Of a DNA stretch of 64,000 bases, positions 53,818 to 63,758 are shown one piece after another. The stretch covers positions 40,538-104,537 of the forward strand of contig CAYODJ010000003.1 in the NCBI GenBank assembly GCA_964402715.1, read 5' to 3'. The translations under genes and the position numbers were made by a program. Origin of the DNA: CALXOD01 sp964402715 (GTDB lineage: Bacteria > Verrucomicrobiota > Lentisphaeria > Victivallales > Victivallaceae). The notes beneath the pieces were generated by a model. That model saw only the letters and a program-made list of their open reading frames with translations. It ran no database searches and was not told where the DNA came from. The first letter of the stretch is position 1. The number at the start of each line of letters is the position of its first letter.

Positions 53818-55317
53818 ATGTCAAAAGCAATCGACGATTTCATGGCGGCTTTCCCGTTTGAGGGGCTCACATTTGACGATGTCTCACTGGTAACGCAATA
53901 TGCCGATTTCCTGCCAGCCGACGCCGATGTCAGAAGCAACTTCACCAGACACGTGAAATTGAACATTCCGTTCGTCAGCGCCGCCATGGACACGGTGACG
54001 GAGAGCCGGATGGCCATCGCGATGGCCCGTCTCGGCGGCATCGGAGTGATACACAAGAACCTCCCGATCCAGCGTCAGGTCGAAGAAGTCCGCAAAGTCA
54101 AGAACTATCTGAACGGAATCATACGCAATCCGGTTGTGTTCCGCCCCGAACAGACTGTGGAAGAAATGCTGCATGAAAAACGCGTCCGGAAGTACTCCTT
54201 CTCAGGATTCCCCATCGTCGATCAGACAAACCGTCTGGTGGGGATCATCACGTCGCGGGACATCAAGTTCCTGACGGACTACGGCGTGCGGATCTCGTCT
54301 GTCATGAACAGCGCTCCGGTGTTCGCGCGCGACGGAATATCCATGCAGGACGCGTACCAGACAATGCTGCGGCATAAGGTGGGCAAACTTCCGCTGGTGG
54401 ATGATCAAGGCCGGCTGACCGGTCTGTACAGCTTCCTGGACGTGAAGACGTTGATTGCGAAAGAAGAGCCGGATTACAACCGTGACGAGAGGCATCAGCT
54501 GCGGGTCGCCGCGGCCGTAGGACCGTACGACGAGGCCAGGATCGACGCGCTGGTCGAAGCCGGGGTGGATGTCCTGGTGGTGGACACCGCCCATGCGCAC
54601 AGCAAAGGAGTCCTCGAAACCGTGAAATGGATCAAGAACCAGTACTGCGACCGTGTCGACGCGGTCGGCGGCAATATCGCCACGTCCGAGGCGGCGCGCG
54701 CCCTGGCTGATGTCGGAGCGGACGGCATCAAGGTCGGAATCGGCCCCGGCTCCATCTGCACCACGCGTGTGGTCGCCGGCGTCGGAGTTCCGCAGGTCAC
54801 GGCCGTGTATGAGGCGGCCAGAGCCGTTCCGTCGGATCTGCCAGTCATTGCGGACGGAGGCATTAAACAGTCCGGTGATGTCGCGAAGGCGCTGGCGGTT
54901 GGAGCGTCATCCGTGATGATGGGATCCGCCCTGGCGGGCACATCGGAAAGCACCGGAGAAGCAGTCTTGCATCAGGGCCGCAGTTATGTGGTCTACCGCG
55001 GAATGGGCAGTCTGGAAGCGATGAAGACCGGCAAGGGCAGCAGGGAACGATACGGTCAGCCCGATGTGGACGATGATGCGAAACTTGTCCCCCAAGGAAT
55101 AGAGGGACTGGTGCCGTTCCGCGGATCAGTGCAGAATGTGGTGCACCAGTTTGTCGGCGGGGTGAGATATTGCTTCGGCTACTGCGGTGCTCGCAACATT
55201 GCGGAGTTTCACGCGAAAGCCCGGCTGGTGCGGGTAACCGCCGCCGGCCTGCGCGAGGCGCATCCGCACGACGTGACAATTTTGAAAGATGCTCCGAATT
55301 ATTCCGGTGCTAATTGA
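53818..55317 (+). CDS. guaB: inosine-5'-monophosphate dehydrogenase
   Basis: The enzyme oxidises IMP to XMP, the committed step of GMP synthesis. The 499-residue protein has the barrel split by a tandem CBS (Bateman) domain at about 105-215. The catalytic loop is GIGPGSICTTRVVAGVG with Cys314. The K+ and IMP site segments VIADGGIKQSGDVAKAL and the flap MGSLEAM...SRERYGQ are intact. GGAG lies 12 nt upstream of the ATG. It has its own promoter. ispD follows on the same strand 129 bp later and may be co-transcribed. Confidence 0.97.
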   Translation: MSKAIDDFMAAFPFEGLTFDDVSLVTQYADFLPADADVRSNFTRHVKLNIPFVSAAMDTVTESRMAIAMARLGGIGVIHKNLPIQRQVEEVRKVKNYLNGIIRNPVVFRPEQTVEEMLHEKRVRKYSFSGFPIVDQTNRLVGIITSRDIKFLTDYGVRISSVMNSAPVFARDGISMQDAYQTMLRHKVGKLPLVDDQGRLTGLYSFLDVKTLIAKEEPDYNRDERHQLRVAAAVGPYDEARIDALVEAGVDVLVVDTAHAHSKGVLETVKWIKNQYCDRVDAVGGNIATSEAARALADVGADGIKVGIGPGSICTTRVVAGVGVPQVTAVYEAARAVPSDLPVIADGGIKQSGDVAKALAVGASSVMMGSALAGTSESTGEAVLHQGRSYVVYRGMGSLEAMKTGKGSRERYGQPDVDDDAKLVPQGIEGLVPFRGSVQNVVHQFVGGVRYCFGYCGARNIAEFHAKARLVRVTAAGLREAHPHDVTILKDAPNYSGAN

Positions 55318-55446
55318 ACCGGAGGCGCGTGCCGTCGTTGCGTTTGAAACCGTGCAGCAAAAGCGGAAATGGACAGCGACGTCGAACGGCCGACTCCTCC
55401 CTTCCTCAGCGCGTCACGGCGGATGTCCGCGGAGACTGACAAGCAA

Positions 55447-56130
55447 ATGTTACGGAACGACGCACTGGTGATCGTCGGTGGCGGAACCGGTCGCAGATTC
55501 GGCGGCGAAAAGCTGTTTTCGGAACTCGGCGGGATGCCTGTCTTTCTGCATCCCATGCGTGAACTCGGTTCACTTTTCCCCGAACGGAGACGCATCATGG
55601 TGGTGCCGGCCGATGCCGTCGATCGATTCAAGCATGCGGCTGAACGCCACCTGCCGGAAGTGCCTTTCCGATGGGCAATCGGCGGGCGGAGCCGTGCCGA
55701 TTCGGTCCGCGCCGGGCTCGCGCTGCTCGATGAAGATGTACGACTGGTGGCGATTCACGATGCGGCGAGACCGCTGGCGTCGGCGACGCTCTTGAAGCGA
55801 GTCATATCCAGGGCCGCTGAAATCGGCGCCGCAGTGCCGGGCAGACCGATATCAGACACCGTCAAGCGAGTGGATTCCAGCGGTCTGGTCGAGAAGACGT
55901 TGTGCCGGGACGGGCTGTACAGCGTGGAGACGCCTCAATGTTTCCTGCTGCGTCCGCTCCTGGAGGCATATGCGGCCACGGCGGGGATGACTTTCACCGA
56001 TGACGCCGCAATCATGGAGTACACCGGAAGACAGGTGGCGTTGGTGGAACACGCCGAAGACAATCTCAAACTGACATGGCCGTCGGATTTAGAGCGGTTG
56101 CGTCTGGCATTTGCATCGGGAAGACCGTGA
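55447..56130 (+). CDS. ispD: 2-C-methyl-D-erythritol 4-phosphate cytidylyltransferase
   Basis: The enzyme activates MEP with CTP in the non-mevalonate isoprenoid pathway. The open frame begins at 55369, but homology to the family begins with LRNDALVIVGGGTGRRFGG. I therefore place the start at the ATG at 55447 (227 residues; GGAG 13 nt upstream); an ATG at 55423 is the alternative. Motifs are the nucleotide loop VGGGTGRRFGGEKLF, GGRSRADSVRAGL, the IspD signature VAIHDAARPL and VPGRPISDTVKRV, and ETPQCFLL. The loop is VGGGTG rather than the commoner AAGxG. ispF is not adjacent. Confidence 0.88.
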   Translation: MLRNDALVIVGGGTGRRFGGEKLFSELGGMPVFLHPMRELGSLFPERRRIMVVPADAVDRFKHAAERHLPEVPFRWAIGGRSRADSVRAGLALLDEDVRLVAIHDAARPLASATLLKRVISRAAEIGAAVPGRPISDTVKRVDSSGLVEKTLCRDGLYSVETPQCFLLRPLLEAYAATAGMTFTDDAAIMEYTGRQVALVEHAEDNLKLTWPSDLERLRLAFASGRP

Positions 56131-56859
56131 CGATGCGGTTTCGCAAAACAACACCGGCGGCAGACGCCCGCTAACACACCTGGTATGGTGCTGCTCGCAT
56201 GCACCGGAATCATGAAAATGTTGCTTTGAAAATAATCGGCGATGTCGATGCGCCGCACCGGATGCCGCAGTCATCGCCTGGAACATTTCGGTTTCGCGAC
56301 ATGAACGTGCGAATCCGTCCGACGACATCTCCCGGTGCCGAATGCGCCGTGGAGTCTGATCGGCGTGCATCCTCTCGGGTGCTGTCAGTCGGATCCTGCC
56401 GCCGGAGCCGTGCGGACAGCTGAACACCTATCGGATACGAAAGACGCCGATGAAATTCTCATCGGATTCAGTGTGCTCAGCCGCATACAGCGACATCCGT
56501 CCGTCCGGCCTCCGTGCCGACGGTTCCATTATGAGAAACGCCGTCCATGAAGCTCGACAGTGAGGCGCGTCCTTAGCATGGTTTTCAGGAACACGGCATG
56601 TTGACAAGTCACGACAGACCCATGCACGCAAGACAAAATTCATGGCATCATGACGAGTCTTTCCGGAATGCGGATGCGCATGGTGCGCAAACGCGTTTTC
56701 GCTTTCAGTTCCAAACAGGCGATGTCGACATCGCCGGAAATTCGCCTCGATGAAGAATACGGAGAAACCGCATGGAGCAGCCGAGCAAGGGGAATCGTCC
56801 CCATGTAAGGATTCTCTGACATCCATGAGTCTTGCAAGGAAATTCTTGGAGAGACATCA
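56131..56859. other. intergenic region, 0.73 kb, no supported gene
   Basis: A 132-codon minus-strand frame (56428-56826) occupies part of the gap, but its sequence shows no domain, signal or ribosome site. I treat it as degraded sequence. No repeat strong enough to list is seen. Confidence 0.4.
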
Positions 56860-57921
56860 ATGAAATGGTACCGAAGCGCCGCATCCGCGTTGAGCAGACT
56901 TGGCATAGAGCAGAATTCCTCCCTCGACGCAGTGGAAAGGCGATTCCCTGTGCTCGTCAATGATTATTACCTCGGGCTAATCGACCGCGAACTTGGTTCG
57001 GACGACCCGATCTACAGACAGTGCCTGCCGTCCGCCGAGGAGCTGAACGATCAGGACGCGGATTTCGATCCGCTGGCGGAAAACGCCCAGATGCCTGTGC
57101 CGAACCTGATACATCGTTTTGCCGACCGCGTGGTGCTGTTGACGACAGGAAATTGCGCCGTGCGCTGCCGGTTCTGTTTCCGCAAGCGCACCTGGGCAAC
57201 GGACGGGGATAGGCTCCAAAACATAAACGACAAACTGCTTAATGGCGCTTTGGCGTACCTGAGGGAGCGTCCGGAAATCCGCGAAGTGCTTGTGTCCGGA
57301 GGAGATCCTCTGATGTTGCCGATCAGACGCCTGTTTCATATTCTGGAGGCGATAAGCGCGATCCCGTCAATCGATGTCTTGCGCCTCGGAACCCGCGTGC
57401 CCGTGACATGGCCGCAGCGAATCACGCCGGCTCTGGCTCGTCGCCTGGCCGGAATACGGGGACTGTGGCTGATGACTCATTTCAACCATCCAAGAGAGTT
57501 AACGCCTGAATCGGAGGCTTCTCTGACACTGCTGGTGCGCGCCGGTGTCCCTGTGCTCAACCAGACTGTGCTACTCAAAGGAGTGAACGATACGGCTGAG
57601 GTGCTGGAGACGTTATTCCGCCGATTGGTTTCGCTCAGGGTCAAACCGCATTATCTCTTCCACGTCGACCCCGTGCGGGGAGTGCGTCACTTTGCAACAG
57701 GCCTGACATGCGGACTGAACATCATGCGCCGGTTCAGATCTCGTCTTTCCTCACTGGCAGTGCCGACGTTTGCCATCGACCTGCCGAACGGAGGCGGCAA
57801 AGTGGCGCTTCAGCCGAATTACCAATGCGGCAACAGTTTCCTGGACATACATAACCGCACATGGATCCCCTACCCGGATGCTGCGACAGAGACAGAGAAA
57901 AACCGAGAGGAGCTGCGATGA
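56860..57921 (+). CDS. lysine 2,3-aminomutase family radical SAM enzyme (KamA/EpmB-like)
   Basis: This radical SAM, PLP-dependent aminomutase would convert alpha-lysine to beta-lysine. The 4Fe-4S cluster ligands are Cys99, Cys103 and Cys106 (CAVRCRFCFRKR). The PLP lysine is Lys314 in LPNGGGKVAL. VPNLIHRFADRVVLLTT and EVLVSGGDPLML are further family hallmarks. At 353 residues it matches EpmB (EF-P lysine modification, ~340) better than catabolic KamA (~416), but no efp or epmA lies nearby to support that. The start has GGAGAG about 7 nt upstream. Its stop overlaps the next start (ATGA). Confidence 0.88.
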   Translation: MKWYRSAASALSRLGIEQNSSLDAVERRFPVLVNDYYLGLIDRELGSDDPIYRQCLPSAEELNDQDADFDPLAENAQMPVPNLIHRFADRVVLLTTGNCAVRCRFCFRKRTWATDGDRLQNINDKLLNGALAYLRERPEIREVLVSGGDPLMLPIRRLFHILEAISAIPSIDVLRLGTRVPVTWPQRITPALARRLAGIRGLWLMTHFNHPRELTPESEASLTLLVRAGVPVLNQTVLLKGVNDTAEVLETLFRRLVSLRVKPHYLFHVDPVRGVRHFATGLTCGLNIMRRFRSRLSSLAVPTFAIDLPNGGGKVALQPNYQCGNSFLDIHNRTWIPYPDAATETEKNREELR

Positions 57922-58226
57922 AAATCCCGCGATCGATAACCGTATGTGCCATTGCGGCGATAACGATGGCCGCAGGAGAAGGATGTCAGAACATACGCAA
58001 GATGTTTTCCCCTCCAGATGAGACAAAGACGGAACAATCTGAAATTAGGCGATCCCTGTCGGGAGACCGCAATCCCCCTTCACTGATTGACGAGGAGCTT
58101 ACCGCAGAGGAACAGGAAGCCCTGCGTGCTCATCAGCATTCGGGGCAAACTGCGTCGCCGTCCTACGGACCGGGAAGTTACGACAAAGACGGCCAGGCGC
58201 GGAAAGACTGGGTGTTCGGCTTGTAA
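57918..58226 (+). CDS. small exported protein coupled to the aminomutase gene
   Basis: The ATG at 57918 overlaps the preceding stop (ATGA) and has AGGAG 5 nt upstream. The 102-residue product has an N-terminal hydrophobic segment (SITVCAIAAITMAAGEGC) resembling a signal peptide. The Cys at about 24 could be lipidated, but the preceding Glu-Gly is not a good lipobox. The rest is hydrophilic, charged and probably disordered (DETKTEQSEIRR, DEELTAEEQEAL), ending KDWVFGL. No family is recognised. The tight coupling suggests co-expression, not necessarily shared function. Confidence 0.7.
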   Translation: MKIPRSITVCAIAAITMAAGEGCQNIRKMFSPPDETKTEQSEIRRSLSGDRNPPSLIDEELTAEEQEALRAHQHSGQTASPSYGPGSYDKDGQARKDWVFGL

Positions 58227-58510
58227 GACACCCGAGCGAATCGGCCGCATGCCCCACATGCCGTTTGCCCGGCTTCTCGTCGTACCGGGCAAACGAAAAC
58301 GGCACAGCGGACACGGCTGGGCAAAAGCACAGAACCGACTCCGCATCGCCCGACACAGGACAGGCAGGGAAGCAGGATTCCGGTGCCCGGATACACGCGG
58401 ACGACGGTCGCCACGCCCGGCCGCATGCCTGAGCCGGGTGAGCGCGGCATCGCACTGAAAAATGCAGGAAAACCGACAGCCGTCCGCTCCTGTGCCACTC
58501 CCCCCTCCGA
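58227..58510. other. intergenic region between convergent genes, 284 bp
   Basis: CATGCCGTTTGCCCGG (58259-58274) and CCGGGCAAACGAAAACGGCA (58286-58305) form an imperfect inverted repeat. The inner GTTTGCCCGG pairs perfectly with a CCGGGCAAAC. The hairpin lies 30 bp after the small protein gene and may serve as its terminator, although no clean T-run follows. Nothing else is seen. Confidence 0.45.
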
Positions 58511-61500
58511 TTACTTGCCCGTAACGGTTCTGAACGCCTGCAGATCGCCCTCGCCAGATCCTGCCAGCAGACAGTCCCCCACCAGATTCAGGGTCGTCAC
58601 CGTTCCCGACAGTTTGCCCACTTGCCGCGGCTGCCGACCATGTCCGTCAAGACACGCGACGGCACCGTCATCGAATCCGATGTAAAGCTCACCGCGACCT
58701 TCGACCATGATAGACGGCGAAGACGGCGTCACCGAGACGCTAAGCAGTTTTAGATTTTGGTCGAAGACGTACAGATTGCCGATCTTGGTGCCGACGATTA
58801 TCTCCGTGCCGCCGTCCGGACCCAAATCGACCACTGCGGCGCATCGGATGGTTGCATCCAGCAGCGCCGATATTTCATAACGAGCGGACGCCAGCATCCC
58901 CGCTCCGAAATTGACCTCCCTCAAAGCCTTGCCGTCAACATTGCGCACTATCAGACGATTTTGAACGCTGCCGATCACGTTCACCGCCCGCAGCTGACGT
59001 TCACGATTGCGGAAGTACCGCACGTATTTATGTCCGAGCTGACCGAAACCGAAAGACCAGAAATCATCCTGCATGCCACGATTCCAGGGCACCGCGGAGA
59101 TTCTGAAATCCTTCGTCATGCTGTGCAAAGAGGGGAACCACGCGCGCCGGAGCAGGACATTTTCGCTGTCCGGCACAGGAACGATCTCATCTACCGGACC
59201 AAATTCCACGTACTGTCGCTTCTGCAGCGTCCCGTGCGAATCCACTATCTCGATGGTGCCCGCGCTTCCGACGTAAAGCACATTGCCGTGCGGAAGAATA
59301 CTCCTGATGCCTGGCACGGCCGACTTGTGGTGATACGGACCGAGCCGCATCATTTCCGGAGCCATCTCCGATATGAACGTCCAACGGAGTTCGCCGTTGA
59401 CATCAAAAGCCAGGAGCTTTTCGTCACGACATCCCGCAACGAGCAATCCGGGCTCCGGCCACCATGCGAGTTTTCCGACCAGTCCGGAAGTCTCACGCTG
59501 CCAGAGAATTTTACCGCTGGCAACATCCAGGAGTCGCAAAGTTTTACCGGAGGCAACCGCAATCTTATCGCTGCCAACCGCGCACCCTGCACCGGCATAC
59601 GGCGGCACCGCCTGTTTCCAGAGCACCGGCAACGGCGACTCAGGCAAAGATACCTCCTTCGTCTTCGGGGTGCGAGCACGCAGCGCAGTCTCAACCTTTT
59701 CCCCGAACGCCGGATCGCCTTTTTTCAAACTCCCGCTGTTGCCTGCGACGGTCAATACTTCATCCCCGCTTCTGAACTCGAAACCGTCAGCGGTCCACGT
59801 CCACAATGCAGGTTCCGGAGTCGCCAGAGCCACGGCGTCACCTACGGGAGCCGTGCTGCAATGCGCGAGAGGCGCGCCACGACGCACCAGAGAAACGAAC
59901 CGCGACACATCTCCCCGTTTCAGGGACTCCTTGTCCATCCGCCAAGTAAGGATTTCCGGACCGCAGTGATAGTCATTCCATCCAACCGATGTCAAAACGC
60001 CGGTGGCATCCGCGCTGGTGGAGAGCGTATATTCCCTGGAACCTCCCGGCAAATTCAGACGCAGATGGTACTCGCCATTGGACGCGCCGGTCATTTTGCT
60101 CACCTCATATTGAGACGCAAAACTATTCTCCAGACGCGCGGTGGCGAGATCCTGAACCGCAGTCAGCGTGTCTGCCGCTATCAAGAATTCACCTCGCTTG
60201 ATCAACCACGTGCGCTGCCAGTTGAAGCCGTTGAACTTTTTCACCAAACCGGTCGCCCAACAATAGGATCCCACATTACCGGACGAGACAATATCGCTGT
60301 GAAATGGCTGAGTAAGATCGGCCAGATTGTTGCCGAAAGGGGTCACTGCGTTTTCAAAGCCACGCAGGACCGGAGCCCCCGCCAATGTGGCATTCACGAG
60401 AGAAAAGTTATGCTGAGGCTCACGGATCCCATAGTCAAACCTCGTATCGAGCAGAATGAAGTCGCCGCTGCGGTCCGGAGCGGTGCGATAACTCAGATAT
60501 TGCAGCTCTCTCTCTTTGGGATTTTCCGGTTTCGCGGTGCGGAAGAAATTCCACCTACATAGATTCTCCTTGATACTGTCGTGGGGATAAGCGGCCACCG
60601 GCCAGAACGACTGCCCAAGCTTGAAGCCGTCGAATTGCAGGGCCTTTGGACTCGCGACGCCCTTGATTTCACGATTGCGCAAGATGTCTATAAATGCTTG
60701 ATCCTGCGCGAGATATGCGCCGACAAGATGCGTCCAGCCGCTGGTGAAGACATTGATCCGGTCGTCTGATCCGGGAGTCAAGTCCGTCAGGAGAGACAGC
60801 CCGCGGATATATTCACGCAGTGCGGGGTGATCGACAAACCGATGTCCCTGCAGAATGGCGTAGTAGAGCTGCAGTTCGGTGGCGGTGCCGAGCCAGTAGA
60901 GCGGTATATGAGAGGTCACGATCGATGTATACAATGGTTCGAAAGCATTCGTTCCGACGAGCAAGCCCACTGCTGTTTCCGACGACGGGTAGTCCTTGTT
61001 CAGGTAGCGGGCCGCCGTATATGCCATCAGCACCTCCCAGCTGGCATGACGGTGAGGCCGCACCAGCACTTTCTCCTTGAAGCGGAGCAAATCATAGCGC
61101 TGCAGACGATAATGCAGAAGTTCATGAATTTTCCGGACCACCTGCAGACGCTCGGCGTCGCTGAAAAGTGGATTTTCATCCACCAAGTCCCAGTAGAGCA
61201 GCATGAACGCCCCGCGATAATGATAGACCTTGACGATCGGCTCGGCGCGGTCGTCGTACGCTTCGTCATCGCGCTTAAACAGCTCATCCTGAGTGGCCTT
61301 GTCCTTGGGAAAAGCCAAGCGCATGAACTCGTTCTTGTAATAGGGGTCATTGGTTATGTAAAGCATGGCAAGGTTGCGGGCCAGAGAGTTCCACCCGTAA
61401 TACCCGACCTCCCCGTAACCGATCGACGCCTCCCAGATTTTAATGTCCTTGACGTCACGCGGCACCCGATAGGACGGGGAAAGCGTGGCGTCCGACAGAA

Positions 61501-62449
61501 ATCCCAAAGTCAGGCCACGACGGGAATCAACACCGGCACTTTCCAAATGTCCGATCAGCTTGTCTACAGACGCGACATCCCCCTCCTCGTCGCTTCCCCC
61601 GACCAGGATCACGTTGTGACCGTCGCCAAACGGATTGTGAAGGCTGCGCACTTCGCTGCCGCCTTTCCCGGGGTACCGTGCATCCAGCAATGTGAAATGA
61701 CGATTGTAAAGGTTGGAAATGCTCCGGTTACGATCCCTGTTGCCAATGACAATCAGATTGCGATCCAGCCTGTCCGCGTTCCCGTATGCCGTATGCGGCA
61801 ACACCGGCAGCACAACGCCGGTCAGCCGCTTTATGGTCGCGTTGATCTTCTCCGCAAGTTTCACATCACCGACGATAGCAGCCGTCGCACGTCCTGCGTG
61901 CACCAGAGGAGTGCTCAAATGCCGGTCTTTCAACTCAATCTTGTCGAGAAAGCGCTTGAACAACGCATCCCCGACCGTCAGAAACGGGTTTCGAAACGAC
62001 GCCTTGCCACGACATTTGCTGAGCTGCATGTAGAACTCAATACGTTTCACCGGCTTGAGCGGGGTGTAAGTACGTCGGTAGGTGCGCCAGGAGGAACTTT
62101 TGGGATCACATCCAAAATTGACGCCGTCAAGCCTGCTACCGTCGGTGTAAATCAGATTCACAACGCACCCATAGTTGCATCCCAACCCCTCCGGCACGGA
62201 CACGGCCCGCGCGTCACAGCCAAACGTCAACGGCTGAATCTCGGACTGCCCGACCTCGACAGACTGCCTGACCATGCTCACCGCTTTTGCGTCCTGATTG
62301 GTGATTGTATACACACCGCCCTTAAACACCGTCGTTCCACTGTTGACAATATTGAGCGGATCCGACAGCAGTCCCCCTTCTGCGGCATTGGTCACGCCGC
62401 GAGACGCCACAGCCAACGCGAGCAACACACCAATCAATACACGCCTCAT
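58511..62449 (-). CDS. giant secreted protein, helical toroid plus beta-propeller
   Basis: The 1,312-residue protein starts with a signal peptide (MRRVLIGVLLALAVASRGVT, cut near NAA) with AAAGGGAT about 8 nt upstream. Residues 30-160 form a beta-sandwich; 170-300 form an alpha/beta region. Residues ~330-650 are helix-rich with Trp/Tyr/His pairs (YYGWNSLARNLAMLY, RPHRHASWEVLMAYTAARYL) typical of alpha/alpha toroids such as polysaccharide lyases. Residues ~650-940 are a beta-sandwich like the heparinase II/III C-terminal part (FDYGIREPQHNFSLV, FLIAADTLTA). Residues ~965-1312 are a WD40/PQQ-like propeller (LRLLDVASGKILWQRETSG, LLAFDVNGELRWTF, GTKIGNLYVFDQNLKLL). A polysaccharide lyase or hydrolase function is inference. 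It is monocistronic. Confidence 0.65.
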   Translation of the reverse strand: MRRVLIGVLLALAVASRGVTNAAEGGLLSDPLNIVNSGTTVFKGGVYTITNQDAKAVSMVRQSVEVGQSEIQPLTFGCDARAVSVPEGLGCNYGCVVNLIYTDGSRLDGVNFGCDPKSSSWRTYRRTYTPLKPVKRIEFYMQLSKCRGKASFRNPFLTVGDALFKRFLDKIELKDRHLSTPLVHAGRATAAIVGDVKLAEKINATIKRLTGVVLPVLPHTAYGNADRLDRNLIVIGNRDRNRSISNLYNRHFTLLDARYPGKGGSEVRSLHNPFGDGHNVILVGGSDEEGDVASVDKLIGHLESAGVDSRRGLTLGFLSDATLSPSYRVPRDVKDIKIWEASIGYGEVGYYGWNSLARNLAMLYITNDPYYKNEFMRLAFPKDKATQDELFKRDDEAYDDRAEPIVKVYHYRGAFMLLYWDLVDENPLFSDAERLQVVRKIHELLHYRLQRYDLLRFKEKVLVRPHRHASWEVLMAYTAARYLNKDYPSSETAVGLLVGTNAFEPLYTSIVTSHIPLYWLGTATELQLYYAILQGHRFVDHPALREYIRGLSLLTDLTPGSDDRINVFTSGWTHLVGAYLAQDQAFIDILRNREIKGVASPKALQFDGFKLGQSFWPVAAYPHDSIKENLCRWNFFRTAKPENPKERELQYLSYRTAPDRSGDFILLDTRFDYGIREPQHNFSLVNATLAGAPVLRGFENAVTPFGNNLADLTQPFHSDIVSSGNVGSYCWATGLVKKFNGFNWQRTWLIKRGEFLIAADTLTAVQDLATARLENSFASQYEVSKMTGASNGEYHLRLNLPGGSREYTLSTSADATGVLTSVGWNDYHCGPEILTWRMDKESLKRGDVSRFVSLVRRGAPLAHCSTAPVGDAVALATPEPALWTWTADGFEFRSGDEVLTVAGNSGSLKKGDPAFGEKVETALRARTPKTKEVSLPESPLPVLWKQAVPPYAGAGCAVGSDKIAVASGKTLRLLDVASGKILWQRETSGLVGKLAWWPEPGLLVAGCRDEKLLAFDVNGELRWTFISEMAPEMMRLGPYHHKSAVPGIRSILPHGNVLYVGSAGTIEIVDSHGTLQKRQYVEFGPVDEIVPVPDSENVLLRRAWFPSLHSMTKDFRISAVPWNRGMQDDFWSFGFGQLGHKYVRYFRNRERQLRAVNVIGSVQNRLIVRNVDGKALREVNFGAGMLASARYEISALLDATIRCAAVVDLGPDGGTEIIVGTKIGNLYVFDQNLKLLSVSVTPSSPSIMVEGRGELYIGFDDGAVACLDGHGRQPRQVGKLSGTVTTLNLVGDCLLAGSGEGDLQAFRTVTGK

Positions 62450-63114
62450 GAATCCGATCCCTTTCTTTTATTCGGATTGTCCGATATTATCCCAAATTCC
62501 GTGATGAGATGTTTAACCTGAAAAGTGCATCCGCGTCTTATTCTCGCGTTCCGAATGAAAACTGAACGCACTCGGCAGACGTGTGCCTGATTTAGTCGAC
62601 ACTGAGTGAATTATTGCATGAATTCTGTGTTCCGTCAAGCGAAAAAACAGCCATCCCGTGAGAAGTGTGTTTTCACGAAATCCACGAAATCAGAGAAGTC
62701 TAGAGAAGCAGGTTCAATAATAGTGGCGGGAAAAGCTTGATAGACTCACAGCCATCCGCGGTGCGAAACATGAAACTGTCTGAACATCAGGAGCGTCCCG
62801 TGATTACCGAGACAAATCGATTCTGCACGTGCGGGAACGCCTCCGGAACAGAATGATTTACGCCGGCTTAACAGGCCGCAAACGGGAGAAAACGGAGAAG
62901 CAAGATCAACGAAGATCGATGCGGACGATAAACGGCTGTTTTCAAGAACTCTGTGACGGCTGCCTCGGAGGCGTGAATTCAAATGAGGGCTCATGAGCAA
63001 TCAGGACCGTCAACGCCTTGTCCGAAGAACATCGCCTGCATGTGCGCGGATGCGGCCAGGCAGGATCCGATATGTGAAACATGTGAAAATTAGAGCAGAA
63101 AGATGTTTTTTCAC
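62450..63114. other. intergenic region, 0.67 kb
   Basis: The divergent region between the giant secreted protein and the lipoprotein gene. A minus-strand GATAATATC at ~62481-62489 may be the -10 for the giant gene, but no clear -35 accompanies it. AATCAGAGAAGT (~62688) with the following ~40 nt resembles 30917-30955. No gene is supported. Confidence 0.4.
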
Positions 63115-63143
63115 TTGCATCCTGTCCATCTCTCTGTTAAATT
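63115..63143 (+). promoter_or_regulatory. promoter of the lipoprotein gene
   Basis: TTGCAT (63115-63120), a 17-nt spacer and TAAATT (63138-63143), giving a predicted start near 63150 and a leader of about 50 nt. Confidence 0.6.
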
Positions 63144-63200
63144 GCGTTCGTGGGGTCGTTGAGGCGAGGACCGGATACTGAAAGGGAGGACTCGGAAACT

Positions 63201-63698
63201 ATGGATGCCCAAAACAAAAAACCGGTGAAGATGCCGCTCCTGTTCGGTCTCTGGAATTTACCTATCCCGGCTCTTCCTCTTCTTCTTGCAGGCTGCGTTC
63301 AACTTGCGTCGCCATTACCCACTGAACATGAAACGCCCACTGTGACTCAGTCGGAAAACGACAGCGCGATCATGTGCGGCGAGAATCTTCTCAAATCCTT
63401 TCAGCAGAGCAACTATGCGCTTGCGAGGGAGTCGTTGGCCGAGAATCTGCTCGAAACTTTCGATCAGAAGGCCTTTACACACATGTTGCAGGAATTGGGG
63501 AAATCTCTGGGGGAGATTCGTTCGTTCACCTATGAGGATGAACTTAAGACCCCGATTCTGAAAACTCTGGTCTGGAAAGTCCGTTTTGTACGCAAGTCCA
63601 GCGATGGCGGCGAAATTGAGCAGGATGCTCTGTTCCGTGCGCTGGTTGCCGCCCAAACCGACGGCAGGGATCAGATTATCAGCTTCAATTTCCTCTGA
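63201..63698 (+). CDS. predicted lipoprotein, NTF2-like (DUF3887-type)
   Basis: The ATG at 63201 has GGGAGG 11 nt upstream and lies downstream of the promoter start; the longer frame from 63150 does not fit that. The 166-residue product has a lipoprotein signal ending in the lipobox LLLAGC. A Ser/Thr-rich linker follows, then one small alpha/beta domain: NLLKSFQQSNYALARESLAE, then TYEDELKTPILKTLVWKVRF, ending IISFNFL. The helix pair followed by long strands suggests a cystatin/NTF2-like fold as in DUF3887. Ligand or partner unknown. Confidence 0.75.
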   Translation: MDAQNKKPVKMPLLFGLWNLPIPALPLLLAGCVQLASPLPTEHETPTVTQSENDSAIMCGENLLKSFQQSNYALARESLAENLLETFDQKAFTHMLQELGKSLGEIRSFTYEDELKTPILKTLVWKVRFVRKSSDGGEIEQDALFRALVAAQTDGRDQIISFNFL

Positions 63699-63758
63699 CG
63701 CTTTCTTGGAGCGCTGGCTCCATAAGTACAACAACAACCAAAAAGATTAAGGAGCGCA

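Noticed and set aside
56428..56826. 132-codon minus-strand frame in the gap before the aminomutase gene
   Set aside because: No ribosome site, no domain or signal, Cys/His/Arg-rich; probably degraded sequence.
58757..60562. 601-codon plus-strand frame opposite the giant secreted protein
   Set aside because: Lies entirely antisense to a coherent signal-peptide-bearing gene and shows shadow composition. The 564-codon frame at 60827-62521 is rejected for the same reason.
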